From an uncultured Bacilli bacterium (GTDB taxonomy: Bacteria; Bacillota_I; Bacilli_A; RF39; UBA660): 12,986 bases of DNA. Positions 1 through 7,265 of the stretch are shown here, piece after piece. The notes under the pieces were generated by a model. It did not search any database and was not told where the DNA came from. It saw only the letters and a list, made by a program, of their open reading frames with translations. Position 1 is the first letter of the stretch; each line of letters opens with the position of its first letter. The position numbers were made by a program, and so were the translations under genes. The stretch is from NCBI GenBank assembly GCA_934090795.1, contig CAKOJQ010000019.1, positions 1 to 12,986 on the forward strand. Direction: 5' to 3'.

Positions 1-227
1 AAGATCATTTTTCACTTTTCTCAAGTGCATTAGTAATATACCAAATTCATTTTTAAAAGTCAATATGTTTTTTTGACTTTTTTCGTCATTTTTTGATATT
101 TACTTTTTTCAGTCTTCTTCTTGACTGCATACTTAGTATTTTATGCTATTTTTTCTTATTTTGCAATACCTTTTTGCTCCTTTTTTTACTTTTTTGCATT
201 TTTATGTTTTTTAATTTTCTTTGATTT
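1..227. other. AT-rich non-coding left edge
   Basis: No convincing reading frame with a ribosome site is seen on either strand. The stretch is strongly T-rich on the plus strand. It holds an 8-9 bp hairpin (about 55-63 with 73-81, loop about 64-72) followed by more T on the plus strand, which could be a weak terminator for something entering from the left. The hairpin's left arm overlaps the -35 box of the minus-strand promoter listed separately. Confidence 0.5.
35..63 (-). promoter_or_regulatory. sigma-A type promoter reading left out of the window
   Basis: On the minus strand TTGACT (63-58) is followed after exactly 17 nt by TATATT (40-35), with a TG one base upstream of the -10 box. Transcription would start near position 28 and leave the window, so the gene it serves is not visible. 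Confidence 0.55.
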
Positions 228-251
228 AAAAAAACTCTAATTTTGTTAGAG
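228..251 (-). terminator. intrinsic terminator of the DUF402 gene
   Basis: A 6-bp stem (CTCTAA/TTAGAG, 235-240 with 246-251) with a 5-nt loop lies just past the stop codon of the minus-strand gene. In minus-strand reading it is followed by seven T (the A-run at 228-234). Confidence 0.75.
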
Positions 252-254
252 CTT

Positions 255-788
255 TTATATTTCGTTTTCAAGTGTTAAATATTTTTGATAATAATAATCT
301 GCTGTCTTTTTATTAAACGGTCCTTCATTATTTTCTTTCATTTTTATAACACTTTCCATTTCATTTGTTAAAATAAAATCCAAATCCTCAGAATATTTCA
401 TTAATTTGCTATGATATCTATATTCATTTCGATCTAATACTTTATATTCTCCATCAGGAAAAACTTTCAAATCCAAGTCATAATCAATATACTTGAATAT
501 ATTGCCATCAATTATGACTGGACTTGCAATATCTACTTTGTAATATAAACCTATTTTTTTATACTGTGCTGTTATATGAAACCATCTTTTTTTGTATAAA
601 TATATTATTGCAGTTTCTTTTGTTTTATGGCTTCTACCATCTGACTCGGTAATATTAACCTTGTTATTGGCACAAACTATAAAATCTTTTGTTTCATCGA
701 TAAATATTATTTCATCCCAAGTTCTATGAATTTTACCATTGTGTTTATAGCAATGCATTTGCATCTTGCTACCCGGTTTAAATTTCAT
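255..788 (-). CDS. ygaC: DUF402 / YgaC-family nucleoside tri-/diphosphate phosphatase
   Basis: The 177-residue product closely follows the Bacillus YgaC / Staphylococcus Ntdp pattern, a small cytoplasmic DUF402 protein that hydrolyses nucleoside tri- and diphosphates. Recognisable blocks are Q-MHCYKHNGKIHRTW near the N terminus, the central TESDGR, the SPVIIDG-KYIDYDLDLKV-PDGEY block that carries the acidic metal-binding residues of the family, and a C-terminal GPF...YYQKYL. Length is as usual (about 176). I start at the ATG at 788, not at the further upstream TTG (821) or ATG (803): AGAGG lies 5 nt before 788, and the upstream codons lie in the -10 box or at the expected transcription start. 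The gene is monocistronic with its own promoter and terminator, although read-through from pgk is possible because no terminator separates them. Confidence 0.88.
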   Translation of the reverse strand: MKFKPGSKMQMHCYKHNGKIHRTWDEIIFIDETKDFIVCANNKVNITESDGRSHKTKETAIIYLYKKRWFHITAQYKKIGLYYKVDIASPVIIDGNIFKYIDYDLDLKVFPDGEYKVLDRNEYRYHSKLMKYSEDLDFILTNEMESVIKMKENNEGPFNKKTADYYYQKYLTLENEI

Positions 789-809
789 AACTTCCTCTTT
801 CATGGTTTT

Positions 810-838
810 ATTATAATGCAAAATAGGTTAAATTGCAA
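810..838 (-). promoter_or_regulatory. promoter of the DUF402 gene
   Basis: Minus strand TTGCAA (838-833), 17 nt spacer, TATAAT (815-810). The predicted start near 803 leaves a leader of about 15 nt before the ATG at 788, which is why the longer reading frame starting at 821 is rejected. Confidence 0.7.
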
Positions 839-874
839 TTTTGATTTTTGTTAATTTATTTTTTGCCAATTTTG

Positions 875-2020
875 TTAATTCATACAATTTAGTTTTCCTG
901 TTTTAATATATTCTAGGGTTGCACCTCCACCAGTGGATTTATAATCAAAGTTTTTAATATTAAATTTTTCAATGCTGGCTAAAGCATCTCCACCTCCTGC
1001 AATTTTTACAAATTCAGATTTGGAAATATTTAGAAGAATTTCTTTTGTCCCATTTGCAAATCTTTCATCTTCGTACAATCCCATTGTACCATTTATAAAA
1101 ATCGTTCTAGCACTTTCTATTATTTTTGCATACTTGTTTATGGTTTTACTACCTATATCATATATAATGCTATCATTGGTTAATTCATTAATGTCTTTTT
1201 CCATTATATTATCATTTTCTTCAACAATTACATCAATTGGCATAATTATTTTTTGAGAATATTGATTTAGCAATTCTTTTAATTTTTCAATTTTATCAGT
1301 ATCTTTTAAACTTTTACCAACATTATTATTGCAAGCTAGAAAACTGTTGGCTATACCGCCACCAACTAAAAGGTAATCACATTTCGGAAGAATTCCTTCT
1401 ATAACATCTAATTTATCAGTTACCTTTGCTCCACCCATGATAATAACAAATGGATGAATTGGATTAATAACTGCTTTAAGACCTTTTAATTCAGATTCAA
1501 TAAGAAATCCGATCCCACTTGGCAAATATTTTGCAATTCCGTAATTTGATGCATGCTTACGATGAGTCATTCCGAAGGCGTCATTTATAAATAAATCTCC
1601 TAAACTTGCCCAGTATTTTGCAAGTGTTTCATCACAGTTACTTTCTTTTTTATTTGGTAAATCTTCGTATCTAGTATTTTCAACTAGAAGGATATCTCCA
1701 TTTTTTAAATTATCTATCTTATTTTCTAAAACACTGCCATGAGTTGCACTAGAAAAATATACATTTTCCTTATATATGTTTAATAATTCTTCATAAACAA
1801 CATATAAACTATTGTTGGTTTTATCTTCTTCTTTTTTAATTTTTCCTAAGTGAGATAAGATAATAACTTTACCTCCATGATCTTTTATATAATTAATTGT
1901 TTTTAATGAAGATGTTATTTTGTCTTTTGAGAGAATCTTTCCATCTTTTATAGGAACATTTAAATCTAACCTTAATATTGTTTTTTTATTATTAAAATCA
2001 AATTCGGTAATTTTTTTCAT
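875..2020 (-). CDS. pgk: phosphoglycerate kinase, divergent
   Basis: Glycolytic enzyme moving phosphate between 1,3-bisphosphoglycerate and ADP in the cytosol. The 381-residue product has the family motifs in order: RLDLNVP (17-23), SHLG (56-59), ENTRY (114-118, Arg117), INDAFG and THRKHAS (146-158, Arg154), GGAKVTDK (196-203, Lys199), GGGIANSFL (220-228), GTMGLYEDERFANGT (311-325), GGGDA (342-346) and STGGGATLE (362-370). Odd points: it is slightly short, SHLGRP is changed to SHLGKI so the usual substrate-side Arg is Lys60, and NGPMG reads NGTMG. The ATG at 2020 shares one base with the stop of the deaminase gene (TGATG), indicating translational coupling. It is not next to gap or tpi. It may be the only Pgk of a streamlined genome or a second diverged copy; the sequence here cannot tell. 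Confidence 0.9.
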   Translation of the reverse strand: MKKITEFDFNNKKTILRLDLNVPIKDGKILSKDKITSSLKTINYIKDHGGKVIILSHLGKIKKEEDKTNNSLYVVYEELLNIYKENVYFSSATHGSVLENKIDNLKNGDILLVENTRYEDLPNKKESNCDETLAKYWASLGDLFINDAFGMTHRKHASNYGIAKYLPSGIGFLIESELKGLKAVINPIHPFVIIMGGAKVTDKLDVIEGILPKCDYLLVGGGIANSFLACNNNVGKSLKDTDKIEKLKELLNQYSQKIIMPIDVIVEENDNIMEKDINELTNDSIIYDIGSKTINKYAKIIESARTIFINGTMGLYEDERFANGTKEILLNISKSEFVKIAGGGDALASIEKFNIKNFDYKSTGGGATLEYIKTGKLNCMN

Positions 2021-2505
2021 CAATATCCCATGCTCCCATCTAATGAATCGTCATTTATAATCCAGTCTTCTACTTTATATATTGTGTATTTGTTATTTGG
2101 TTCTCTAACAATAACATTTTTTATACCACTATTTATTACTACTCTTTTGCACATCATACACGAAGTAGAGTTAGGTTCAATTTCTCCTGTTTTAGCATTA
2201 ATTCCTACCATATATAAATCAGCATCAATTAATTCATTTCTTGATGCACTTATAATAGCGTTTTGTTCAGCATGAACACTTCGGCATAATTCATATCTTT
2301 CGCCTCTTGGTATTGCTAATTTTTCACGATAACAAATTCCTAAATCATCACAATTTTTTCTTCCTCTTGGGGCACCATTATAGCCAGTTGAAATTATTTC
2401 ATCATTTTTTACAATAACACAGCCAAAGTGTCTACGTAAACAAGTACTTCTTTGTGATACTGATGCAGCTATATCTAAATAATAATTTATTTTATCTTTT
2501 CTCAT
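2020..2505 (-). CDS. comEB: dCMP deaminase (ComEB type)
   Basis: Zinc enzyme turning dCMP into dUMP, the substrate of thymidylate synthase. The 161-residue product carries the cytidine/deoxycytidylate deaminase signature: CRSVHAEQNAI with zinc ligand His78 and catalytic Glu80, and SCMMC with ligands Cys116 and Cys119. The early TCLRRHFGCVIVK and GYNGAPRG stretches are typical of dCMP deaminases and not of tRNA adenosine deaminases. AGAGGT sits 9 nt before the ATG. It is the first gene of a two-gene unit with pgk (1-nt overlap) and has its own promoter inside the terminator region of the gene upstream. Confidence 0.93.
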   Translation of the reverse strand: MRKDKINYYLDIAASVSQRSTCLRRHFGCVIVKNDEIISTGYNGAPRGRKNCDDLGICYREKLAIPRGERYELCRSVHAEQNAIISASRNELIDADLYMVGINAKTGEIEPNSTSCMMCKRVVINSGIKNVIVREPNNKYTIYKVEDWIINDDSLDGSMGY

Positions 2506-2533
2506 TTTATTTTTACCTCTAATTTCTAACTTG

Positions 2534-2562
2534 ATTATAAATTAAAAAGAGTAGAATTTCAA
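2534..2562 (-). promoter_or_regulatory. promoter of comEB-pgk, -35 box in a terminator loop
   Basis: Minus strand TTGAAA (2562-2557), 17 nt spacer, TATAAT (2539-2534). Start predicted near 2527, giving a leader of about 22 nt. The -35 hexamer falls exactly in the 7-nt loop of the hairpin that ends the preceding gene. Confidence 0.7.
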
Positions 2563-2570
2563 TCTACTCT
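2544..2570 (-). terminator. intrinsic terminator of the glucosaminidase-like gene
   Basis: Perfect 8-bp stem (AGAGTAGA/TCTACTCT, 2548-2555 with 2563-2570), 7-nt loop, then five T in minus-strand reading. The stop codon TAG (2566-2564) is itself inside the stem. Confidence 0.8.
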
Positions 2571-3433
2571 AAAATATCTTTTAAATCGATATTAAAATTA
2601 TATAGTTCATATTTAGTTAAGGCTTTGTTAATTAAACTAATCCAGTGAGGACTTGCAATTTTTGTACTATTTTCATATGTTGGACAATATACCTTACCTA
2701 TACTATACATGTTTGTTAGACCCCTAGCATAGTAATTTTTAGACATCATTCTAACATAAGTTAACACACCAAGTTCAATATTATTATATTTTATTAAGCC
2801 TTTAGAGCTCATGCCTCCATAAATATTGTTTTGTCTTAACATATATTTTACTTTATAATAGCCACTTTCTGCAGCACCTATACTAAGTAATAATTTTGAA
2901 TCTACATTATTATAAATAGATGAAAAATAAATTATTAGATTTTCAACATACTTGGAATCTCCAGTGTATGGAACATATTTATTAGTTTTTTTTAGGATTT
3001 TTTCTTTATTTAAATTATAAAAATATTCTATTAACCCATACTCAAATGAGTTGTAATTAATTAATTCGTCTTTATTATTTTTAATATTACCTATATTATG
3101 CTCATTATATGTTTCATTATTGATTTCTTTTAAGTTGTTTAAAACATCTTCATAATTATAACCAAATATCTCACTAAAGAATTTGATTTCTTTTTCTTTT
3201 ATATCTAATATGTTAGACTCTTTCATTTTGTTTGTTGTTTGTTTTTTATTATTTTCTTCAATTAATTTTCGATAATTTTTTCCAAGCTGAATGTTGTTCG
3301 AGGGTAACACCTCATCATTATTATTTATTTCTTCTGCTCTAGCATTAGCTACGCCAAATATGACGAAAACTATTAAAATAATTGCACAAACCACTATATT
3401 ATGTATCTTCAAAGAAGATAATTTTTTATTCAT
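2564..3433 (-). CDS. secreted glucosaminidase/lysozyme-like wall enzyme
   Basis: A 289-residue exported protein. Residues 9-30 are a hydrophobic signal segment ending in an ANARA-EE stretch that could be cut by signal peptidase. Residues about 35-160 are Asn/Lys/Glu-rich and look helical or linker-like. The C-terminal 165-280 resembles the lysozyme-like endo-beta-N-acetylglucosaminidase fold (GH73 style): LLLSIGAAESGYY with candidate catalytic Glu189, then RQNNIYGGMSS, the counterpart of the N-N-x-(F/Y)-G-x-x motif of these hydrolases, and an ELGVLTYVRMMSKNYY helix. The expected role is cutting peptidoglycan glycan strands outside the membrane. A strong GAGGAGGGG ribosome site precedes the ATG by 8 nt. 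Monocistronic. The general hydrolase class is fairly secure, the exact bond cut is not. Confidence 0.75.
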   Translation of the reverse strand: MNKKLSSLKIHNIVVCAIILIVFVIFGVANARAEEINNNDEVLPSNNIQLGKNYRKLIEENNKKQTTNKMKESNILDIKEKEIKFFSEIFGYNYEDVLNNLKEINNETYNEHNIGNIKNNKDELINYNSFEYGLIEYFYNLNKEKILKKTNKYVPYTGDSKYVENLIIYFSSIYNNVDSKLLLSIGAAESGYYKVKYMLRQNNIYGGMSSKGLIKYNNIELGVLTYVRMMSKNYYARGLTNMYSIGKVYCPTYENSTKIASPHWISLINKALTKYELYNFNIDLKDILE

Positions 3434-3465
3434 TTTTTGTTCCCCTCCTCAGACGAACGAGTTCT

Positions 3466-3495
3466 ATTCTATCATATAATGGGATGTTTCGTCAA
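3466..3495 (-). promoter_or_regulatory. promoter of the glucosaminidase-like gene
   Basis: Minus strand TTGACG (3495-3490), 18 nt spacer, TAGAAT (3471-3466) preceded by TGA as an extended -10. The start near 3459 gives a leader of about 25 nt containing the strong ribosome site. Confidence 0.6.
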
Positions 3496-3571
3496 ATTTT
3501 AGTCAAAAAGGGACAGTGTTTACAAAGTCGGTGAATCATGCAATTTTACGTATAGTCGTAAATTATTATAT

Positions 3572-3597
3572 AAAAAAACATGCTTTTAATCGCATAT
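3572..3597 (-). terminator. terminator of the two-gene acidic-protein unit
   Basis: Minus strand: 6-bp stem with one G-U pair (97-92 with 83-78 of the 3500s), 8-nt loop, then seven T (A-run 3572-3578). The stop codon of the 76-residue gene lies in the loop. Modest stability. Confidence 0.5.
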
Positions 3598-3816
3598 TTC
3601 TTTTAATTTTTCAACAATATCACTTGATAAATTCATATTTATATATAATTTTCCTTCATTATTTGTTGCTGTAATATATAAATATTCATTAGTATGTTTA
3701 TTATCAGAAATTTTTTCTACCTTATAATAAGATGTTTCATCAATGTATGCTGTATCAACAACTAAATATTTGGTACTATCATTTAATTCAATTATTTCAT
3801 TTCTAGCAAAATACAT
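3586..3816 (-). CDS. small conserved-looking protein of unknown function
   Basis: A 76-residue protein with no signal or membrane segment. The pattern is mostly beta-like (NEIIELNDSTKYLVVDTAYID...YYKVEKI...EYLYITAT...KLYINMNL) with a short C-terminal helix, resembling small DUF1292-like proteins of Firmicutes in general shape, but I cannot assign a family. Its AGGAGG ribosome site (3826-3821) overlaps the stop codon of the gene upstream, so the two are almost certainly co-transcribed and translationally linked. Confidence 0.7.
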   Translation of the reverse strand: MYFARNEIIELNDSTKYLVVDTAYIDETSYYKVEKISDNKHTNEYLYITATNNEGKLYINMNLSSDIVEKLKEICD

Positions 3817-3824
3817 ATTTCCTC

Positions 3825-5135
3825 CTATTTGGTTTCATTTGAAGAGACAACTTCTTCAAATACTTTTGATAAATTTAAAGTTAAGCCGGTTAATACATTT
3901 TCTTGATTTTCTAGGTTGCTTTGATCAGTAATATTTTGTTCTTGTAATTTTTTATCAATAGCTTCCTTGTTATTTTCTATTATTTTGCGCACTGCAATTT
4001 GAGCAAGATTTTCATCTTCAAATAATGCAAGAGCAATATTATGGATTGTGTCATGTTCATCCATTGTATATGTCATTTGTTCTTCAGCAGGTTCAGGTTC
4101 AGCTATAGTTTCTTCTTTAACTTCAGTATTTTCTTCTTGTTTGTTAGAAGACTCCTCTTTTTTTGTTTCGGTAGTTGATTCTTCTTTTGCTTCATTTGGT
4201 GTTGCTTCCGTTATTGCAACTTCCTCTTCTGCTTTAGTTTCTGGAGAACTTTTTTCTTCTAGATTTGGTTCTGAATCCTCAGTAACAGGAACTAAATCAA
4301 CATCTAATGGAATATCTTCTAATTTAGTTGGCTCTTCTTCGACTACTTCTTCAAATGTTGGAACTTCATTATTTAATATTGATTCTGTTAATGCGTCATC
4401 TATTCCAAAAAATGAAGTATCATTTTCAGTTACGATATTTTCAGAATGTGTTTCTTCTTTTGATTCTTCTTTATCAGGTAATTTTAATTCTTCTGGAGCT
4501 TCAGATATTTTTACAACATATAAATCGTTATTTATATATGTTTCTTTTGGTTCAACGGGTTCTTGTTCTTCTTCACTTTCCTCTTTAGCAAAGTTTTTTG
4601 TATAATCTTTAATAAGTTTAAATGTTATTGAATTATTTTTAAATTCATTAACATTGAAATTAATCGCATCAGGATAGGATTCTTTTATCATAGAGATAGT
4701 ACTTTTTTTATCTTGAATGTCTAAAGAACGATTTATAATCTTTTTGTAAGCAAACTCAATATCTTCTCTATCACTTAAATATTTAGTCTTTTTTGTCAAA
4801 TCTAGATTTTCATCATCATATAATGAATGTAGTTCTTCTAGGAATTTTTTAAATTCAAAAGATATTACTTCTCTCTTGTGATTTAATTCTTTAATTTTAT
4901 TTTCATCTAAGTTTTGACTGTCAATATTATTTAAATCTAAATCAATTTGATAAAGATCTTTTATTAAATTATTTTTATTATATCTTGAGAATATTTCATC
5001 ACAACTATTTATATATTCCAAAATATCTTCATTATTTGATTTACAAATATTTTTTAATGAATCAATTCTTAATCTTGCTTTATAATTTAAAAAATTAGTT
5101 CCTTCTTCTAAATTTGAAAATAAATCCATGTTCAT
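3825..5135 (-). CDS. long acidic cytoplasmic protein with coiled N-terminal part, function unknown
   Basis: Not recognised. With the ATG at 5135 the product has 436 residues. Residues 1-180 are helical, charged and coiled-coil-like. Residues about 185-352 are a low-complexity Glu/Thr/Pro/Lys linker, highly acidic. Residues 355-400 form an ordered end (TYTMDEHDTIHNIALALF...IIENNKEAI) whose spacing vaguely recalls a LysM repeat (Y-x-x-x-x-x-D-T-x-x-x-I-A ... I-x-x-N), but the usual glycine and tryptophan positions are not kept, so this is weak. No signal peptide or membrane segment, so a surface role is unlikely. GGTGA lies about 9 nt before ATG 5135; GTG 5147 is an alternative start. First gene of a pair with the 76-residue protein. 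Confidence 0.75.
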   Translation of the reverse strand: MNMDLFSNLEEGTNFLNYKARLRIDSLKNICKSNNEDILEYINSCDEIFSRYNKNNLIKDLYQIDLDLNNIDSQNLDENKIKELNHKREVISFEFKKFLEELHSLYDDENLDLTKKTKYLSDREDIEFAYKKIINRSLDIQDKKSTISMIKESYPDAINFNVNEFKNNSITFKLIKDYTKNFAKEESEEEQEPVEPKETYINNDLYVVKISEAPEELKLPDKEESKEETHSENIVTENDTSFFGIDDALTESILNNEVPTFEEVVEEEPTKLEDIPLDVDLVPVTEDSEPNLEEKSSPETKAEEEVAITEATPNEAKEESTTETKKEESSNKQEENTEVKEETIAEPEPAEEQMTYTMDEHDTIHNIALALFEDENLAQIAVRKIIENNKEAIDKKLQEQNITDQSNLENQENVLTGLTLNLSKVFEEVVSSNETK

Positions 5136-5171
5136 ATAAACATTCACCAATCCTATCTTATTCTATAATTT

Positions 5172-5199
5172 ATTATATCATTTTTTTTGATAAAAGCAA
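5172..5199 (-). promoter_or_regulatory. promoter of the acidic-protein unit
   Basis: Minus strand TTGCTT (5199-5194), 16 nt spacer, TATAAT (5177-5172) with an upstream TGA forming an extended -10. It reads divergently from the tRNA promoter about 40 nt away. Confidence 0.6.
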
Positions 5200-5236
5200 T
5201 AAATTTAAAAAAATTTTATTTTTGGTAAAAAAATAC

Positions 5237-5265
5237 TTGAATTTAATAAAAAGTTAGAGTATAGT
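5237..5265 (+). promoter_or_regulatory. promoter of tRNA-Asn
   Basis: TTGAAT (5237-5242), 17 nt spacer, TATAGT (5260-5265). The predicted start near 5272 leaves a 5' leader of about 16 nt for RNase P to remove. Confidence 0.7.
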
Positions 5266-5287
5266 ATTGTTTGTAGTCAAAGGAAAT

Positions 5288-5363
5288 GCCCGATTAGCTC
5301 AGTCGGTAGAGCGCACGGCTGTTAACCGTTAGGTCGTAGGTTCGAGTCCTACATCGGGCGCCA
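5288..5363 (+). tRNA. tRNA-Asn (GTT), CCA encoded
   Basis: Full cloverleaf. Acceptor stem GCCCGAT/ATCGGGC (5288-5294 with 5353-5359), D-arm GCTC/GAGC, anticodon loop CTGTTAA with GTT at 5321-5323, T-arm GTAGG-TTCGAGT-CCTAC, discriminator G5360 and an encoded CCA at 5361-5363. The first anticodon-stem pair is a C/T mismatch; otherwise the stems are intact. No direct repeat of its 3' end was found nearby, so no sign of an integrated element using it as an attachment site. Confidence 0.97.
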
Positions 5364-5373
5364 TTTAGATTAT

Positions 5374-5397
5374 AACAAGCTTTTGCTTGTTTTTTTA
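5374..5397 (+). terminator. intrinsic terminator after tRNA-Asn
   Basis: Stem ACAAGC/GCTTGT (5375-5380 with 5385-5390), TTTT loop, then a run of seven T. It lies 12 nt after the CCA and separates the tRNA from the peptidase gene. Confidence 0.85.
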
Positions 5398-5446
5398 TTT
5401 TTTAATTAATTTAAATTATGATAAGATATTGTTAAGGTGATTTTAT

Positions 5447-7249
5447 ATGTTTAGGATTATGACTTATGATGAAATGATTGAATTTTTAAATTCTTTAGAT
5501 AAAAATGTAATAAAAGAGGAAAAAAGCATTGGATATTCTACCTATGGAGAACCAATAAGGCATTATAGTTATGGGCATGGGAATAAGCATGTAATTTTAA
5601 GTGCTGGTAAACACGCTTGTGAATTAATTACTAATGTATTTGTTCTTTTGTTTATGAAAAAATTATGTGATAAAGAAATATACATAGATGAAAATAAGTA
5701 TACAGTGCATTTCTTTCCTTTTGAAAATCCAGAAGGAACCATAATTGTTACTAGTGCCATTAGAGCATTGATTCCAAAAGAAAGTAATTATTTAACAGAA
5801 CAATTAACTTGTTTAGAATATTATTTAAATAGTATCTTTGATGATATTAGTGTTAATAACTTTGGCGAAAAAGAAGATATGCTATCACTACTGATGTTTA
5901 AACATATAGATTATAGATGTATACCTGATAAATATTCAAAAATTAAAGAAAGTGTAAAAGAGATATTTAATAAAAATAATTTATGCTATGGAGTATTATC
6001 TACTTGGAGTAGTAATGCAAATGGGGTTGATTTAAACGCTAATATTGAATGTGGCGAATATTTAAAAAGATTTCTAGAAAATGGTAGTAATAACCCTAAT
6101 AGTAGATTATGTAATATAGATTTGTTTAAACAAGGACCTTTAGGGTGTCCTTCAAGATTTAGAGATAGATTTGTAGAAGAACCAGAAAATACTGCTTTAA
6201 TTAATTATTATAAATATTTAAAAGAAAATTATGATGTTATTGGTTCATTTGTCTTTCATGCTTGTGGTGGTATTGTCTATTATTTAGATAAAATGAATGA
6301 TATAAATCATTGGAATGAAAAATATGGTATTAGAGAGGTTATGTATAATAGAAATGTTGCTAAATGTTATGGGAAGAATACAGAGTACAAGTTAATTAAA
6401 CCAACTACTTATACTACTTTTTGTTCAAAAGTTAGAACTCTTATTCCAGGAAGTTTGGTTGTTGAACTTTCAAGGGTAAGAAGTAATCCTTTGTCTCAAT
6501 TTATTGATTTAGATTTAAGCGATTATATTGATGAAAATGTTAAGGGAGGTTTTTCTAGACTAAAAAAACATTTTTCTCATACAATTGATATTAATACAAA
6601 AGCTGTTTTAAATACTTTAGAGATAATGGACAAGGAATATGATAAATATAAATATGATATTCTTATTAATAAAGAAAATGAATTAAGTAAAGAATATAGA
6701 TGTAATTTTGCTAAATATAATTCAAAATATACTGGCGAGGTAATGCTAGAAGAAAAAACTTTAGAAAAAATATTAGAATTTATTAACTACGCTAAGGAAA
6801 ATAATATTGATTTAGAAATTGAAAGTGCTTATAGAAGTTATGATAAGCAAAAAATCATATATGAAGAAACTTTAAAAGAAAACGGTCTAGACTATGTTAA
6901 TAAATATGTGGCTAAACCAGGTTATTCTGAACATCAAACTGGTTTAGCTGTTGATTTAGCAATTTTAAAAAATGGAGATTACTTAATAAATGATGATTTT
7001 ATAAAAGAAAAAGATATTTGTAATTTTATTAAAGAGAATTGCTACAAATTTGGATTTATATTGAGATATCCTTTTGATAAGGAGAAAATAACTGGTTATA
7101 ATTATGAACCTTGGCATTTAAGATATGTTGGAAATGAGCTTGCTTTATATTTAAAAGAAAAAGGTTTAACGTTAGAAGATTATTATGAAGAAGAAAATAA
7201 TAAAGATTTTAGTTTAGATGATAATAACGAAAAAATAACTTCACATTAG
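5447..7249 (+). CDS. two-domain metallopeptidase: M14-like carboxypeptidase plus VanY-like M15 D,D-carboxypeptidase
   Basis: A 600-residue fusion without signal peptide or membrane segment. Residues about 5-390 follow the M14 zinc carboxypeptidase order: HxxE zinc motif (His56, Glu59), FENPEG (92-97), NGVDLN (192-197), third zinc ligand His271 in FHACGG, and candidate catalytic Glu340 in VVELSR. The position after GVDLN, normally the Arg that holds the substrate C terminus, is Ala198, and the segment between HxxE and GVDLN is longer than usual. Residues about 410-580 are a complete M15B VanY-type domain: SAYRSY (460-465), SEHQTGLAVD with ligands His496 and Asp503, EPWHLRY with Glu554 and ligand His557. 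Both folds act on peptidoglycan stem peptides in known relatives (DL- or DD-peptide trimming), and the lack of an export signal suggests cytoplasmic muropeptide recycling, which is inference. The ribosome site AAGGTGATT lies just before the ATG. Last gene before a convergent terminator. Confidence 0.9.
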   Translation: MFRIMTYDEMIEFLNSLDKNVIKEEKSIGYSTYGEPIRHYSYGHGNKHVILSAGKHACELITNVFVLLFMKKLCDKEIYIDENKYTVHFFPFENPEGTIIVTSAIRALIPKESNYLTEQLTCLEYYLNSIFDDISVNNFGEKEDMLSLLMFKHIDYRCIPDKYSKIKESVKEIFNKNNLCYGVLSTWSSNANGVDLNANIECGEYLKRFLENGSNNPNSRLCNIDLFKQGPLGCPSRFRDRFVEEPENTALINYYKYLKENYDVIGSFVFHACGGIVYYLDKMNDINHWNEKYGIREVMYNRNVAKCYGKNTEYKLIKPTTYTTFCSKVRTLIPGSLVVELSRVRSNPLSQFIDLDLSDYIDENVKGGFSRLKKHFSHTIDINTKAVLNTLEIMDKEYDKYKYDILINKENELSKEYRCNFAKYNSKYTGEVMLEEKTLEKILEFINYAKENNIDLEIESAYRSYDKQKIIYEETLKENGLDYVNKYVAKPGYSEHQTGLAVDLAILKNGDYLINDDFIKEKDICNFIKENCYKFGFILRYPFDKEKITGYNYEPWHLRYVGNELALYLKEKGLTLEDYYEEENNKDFSLDDNNEKITSH

Positions 7250-7265
7250 TTGTTAGTGTGAAGTT
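7237..7265. terminator. bidirectional terminator between convergent genes
   Basis: A 12-bp stem with one G-T wobble (7237-7248 with 7254-7265, loop 7249-7253), followed by TTATTT on the plus strand and by a T-rich tract on the minus strand. The TAG stop of the peptidase gene lies in it, and the TAA of the glycosylase gene starts one base beyond it, so one hairpin ends both transcripts. Confidence 0.85.

Noticed and set aside
789..821. N-terminal extension of the DUF402 protein starting at TTG 821
   Set aside because: The extra codons lie in the TATAAT box and predicted transcription start; ATG 788 has the ribosome site and gives the usual family length.
972..1256. Plus-strand open frame of 94 codons
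   Set aside because: Hydrophobic shadow of the pgk gene on the other strand; no ribosome site.
4048..4605. Plus-strand Ser/Val-rich open frame of 185 codons
   Set aside because: Mirror of the Glu/Lys/Thr-rich linker of the acidic protein; stop-poor only because of that composition, with no ribosome site or promoter.
5288..5363. tRNA-Asn as attachment site of the accessory block
   Set aside because: The tRNA is intact, no copy of its 3' end is found near the retron, and housekeeping genes lie between.
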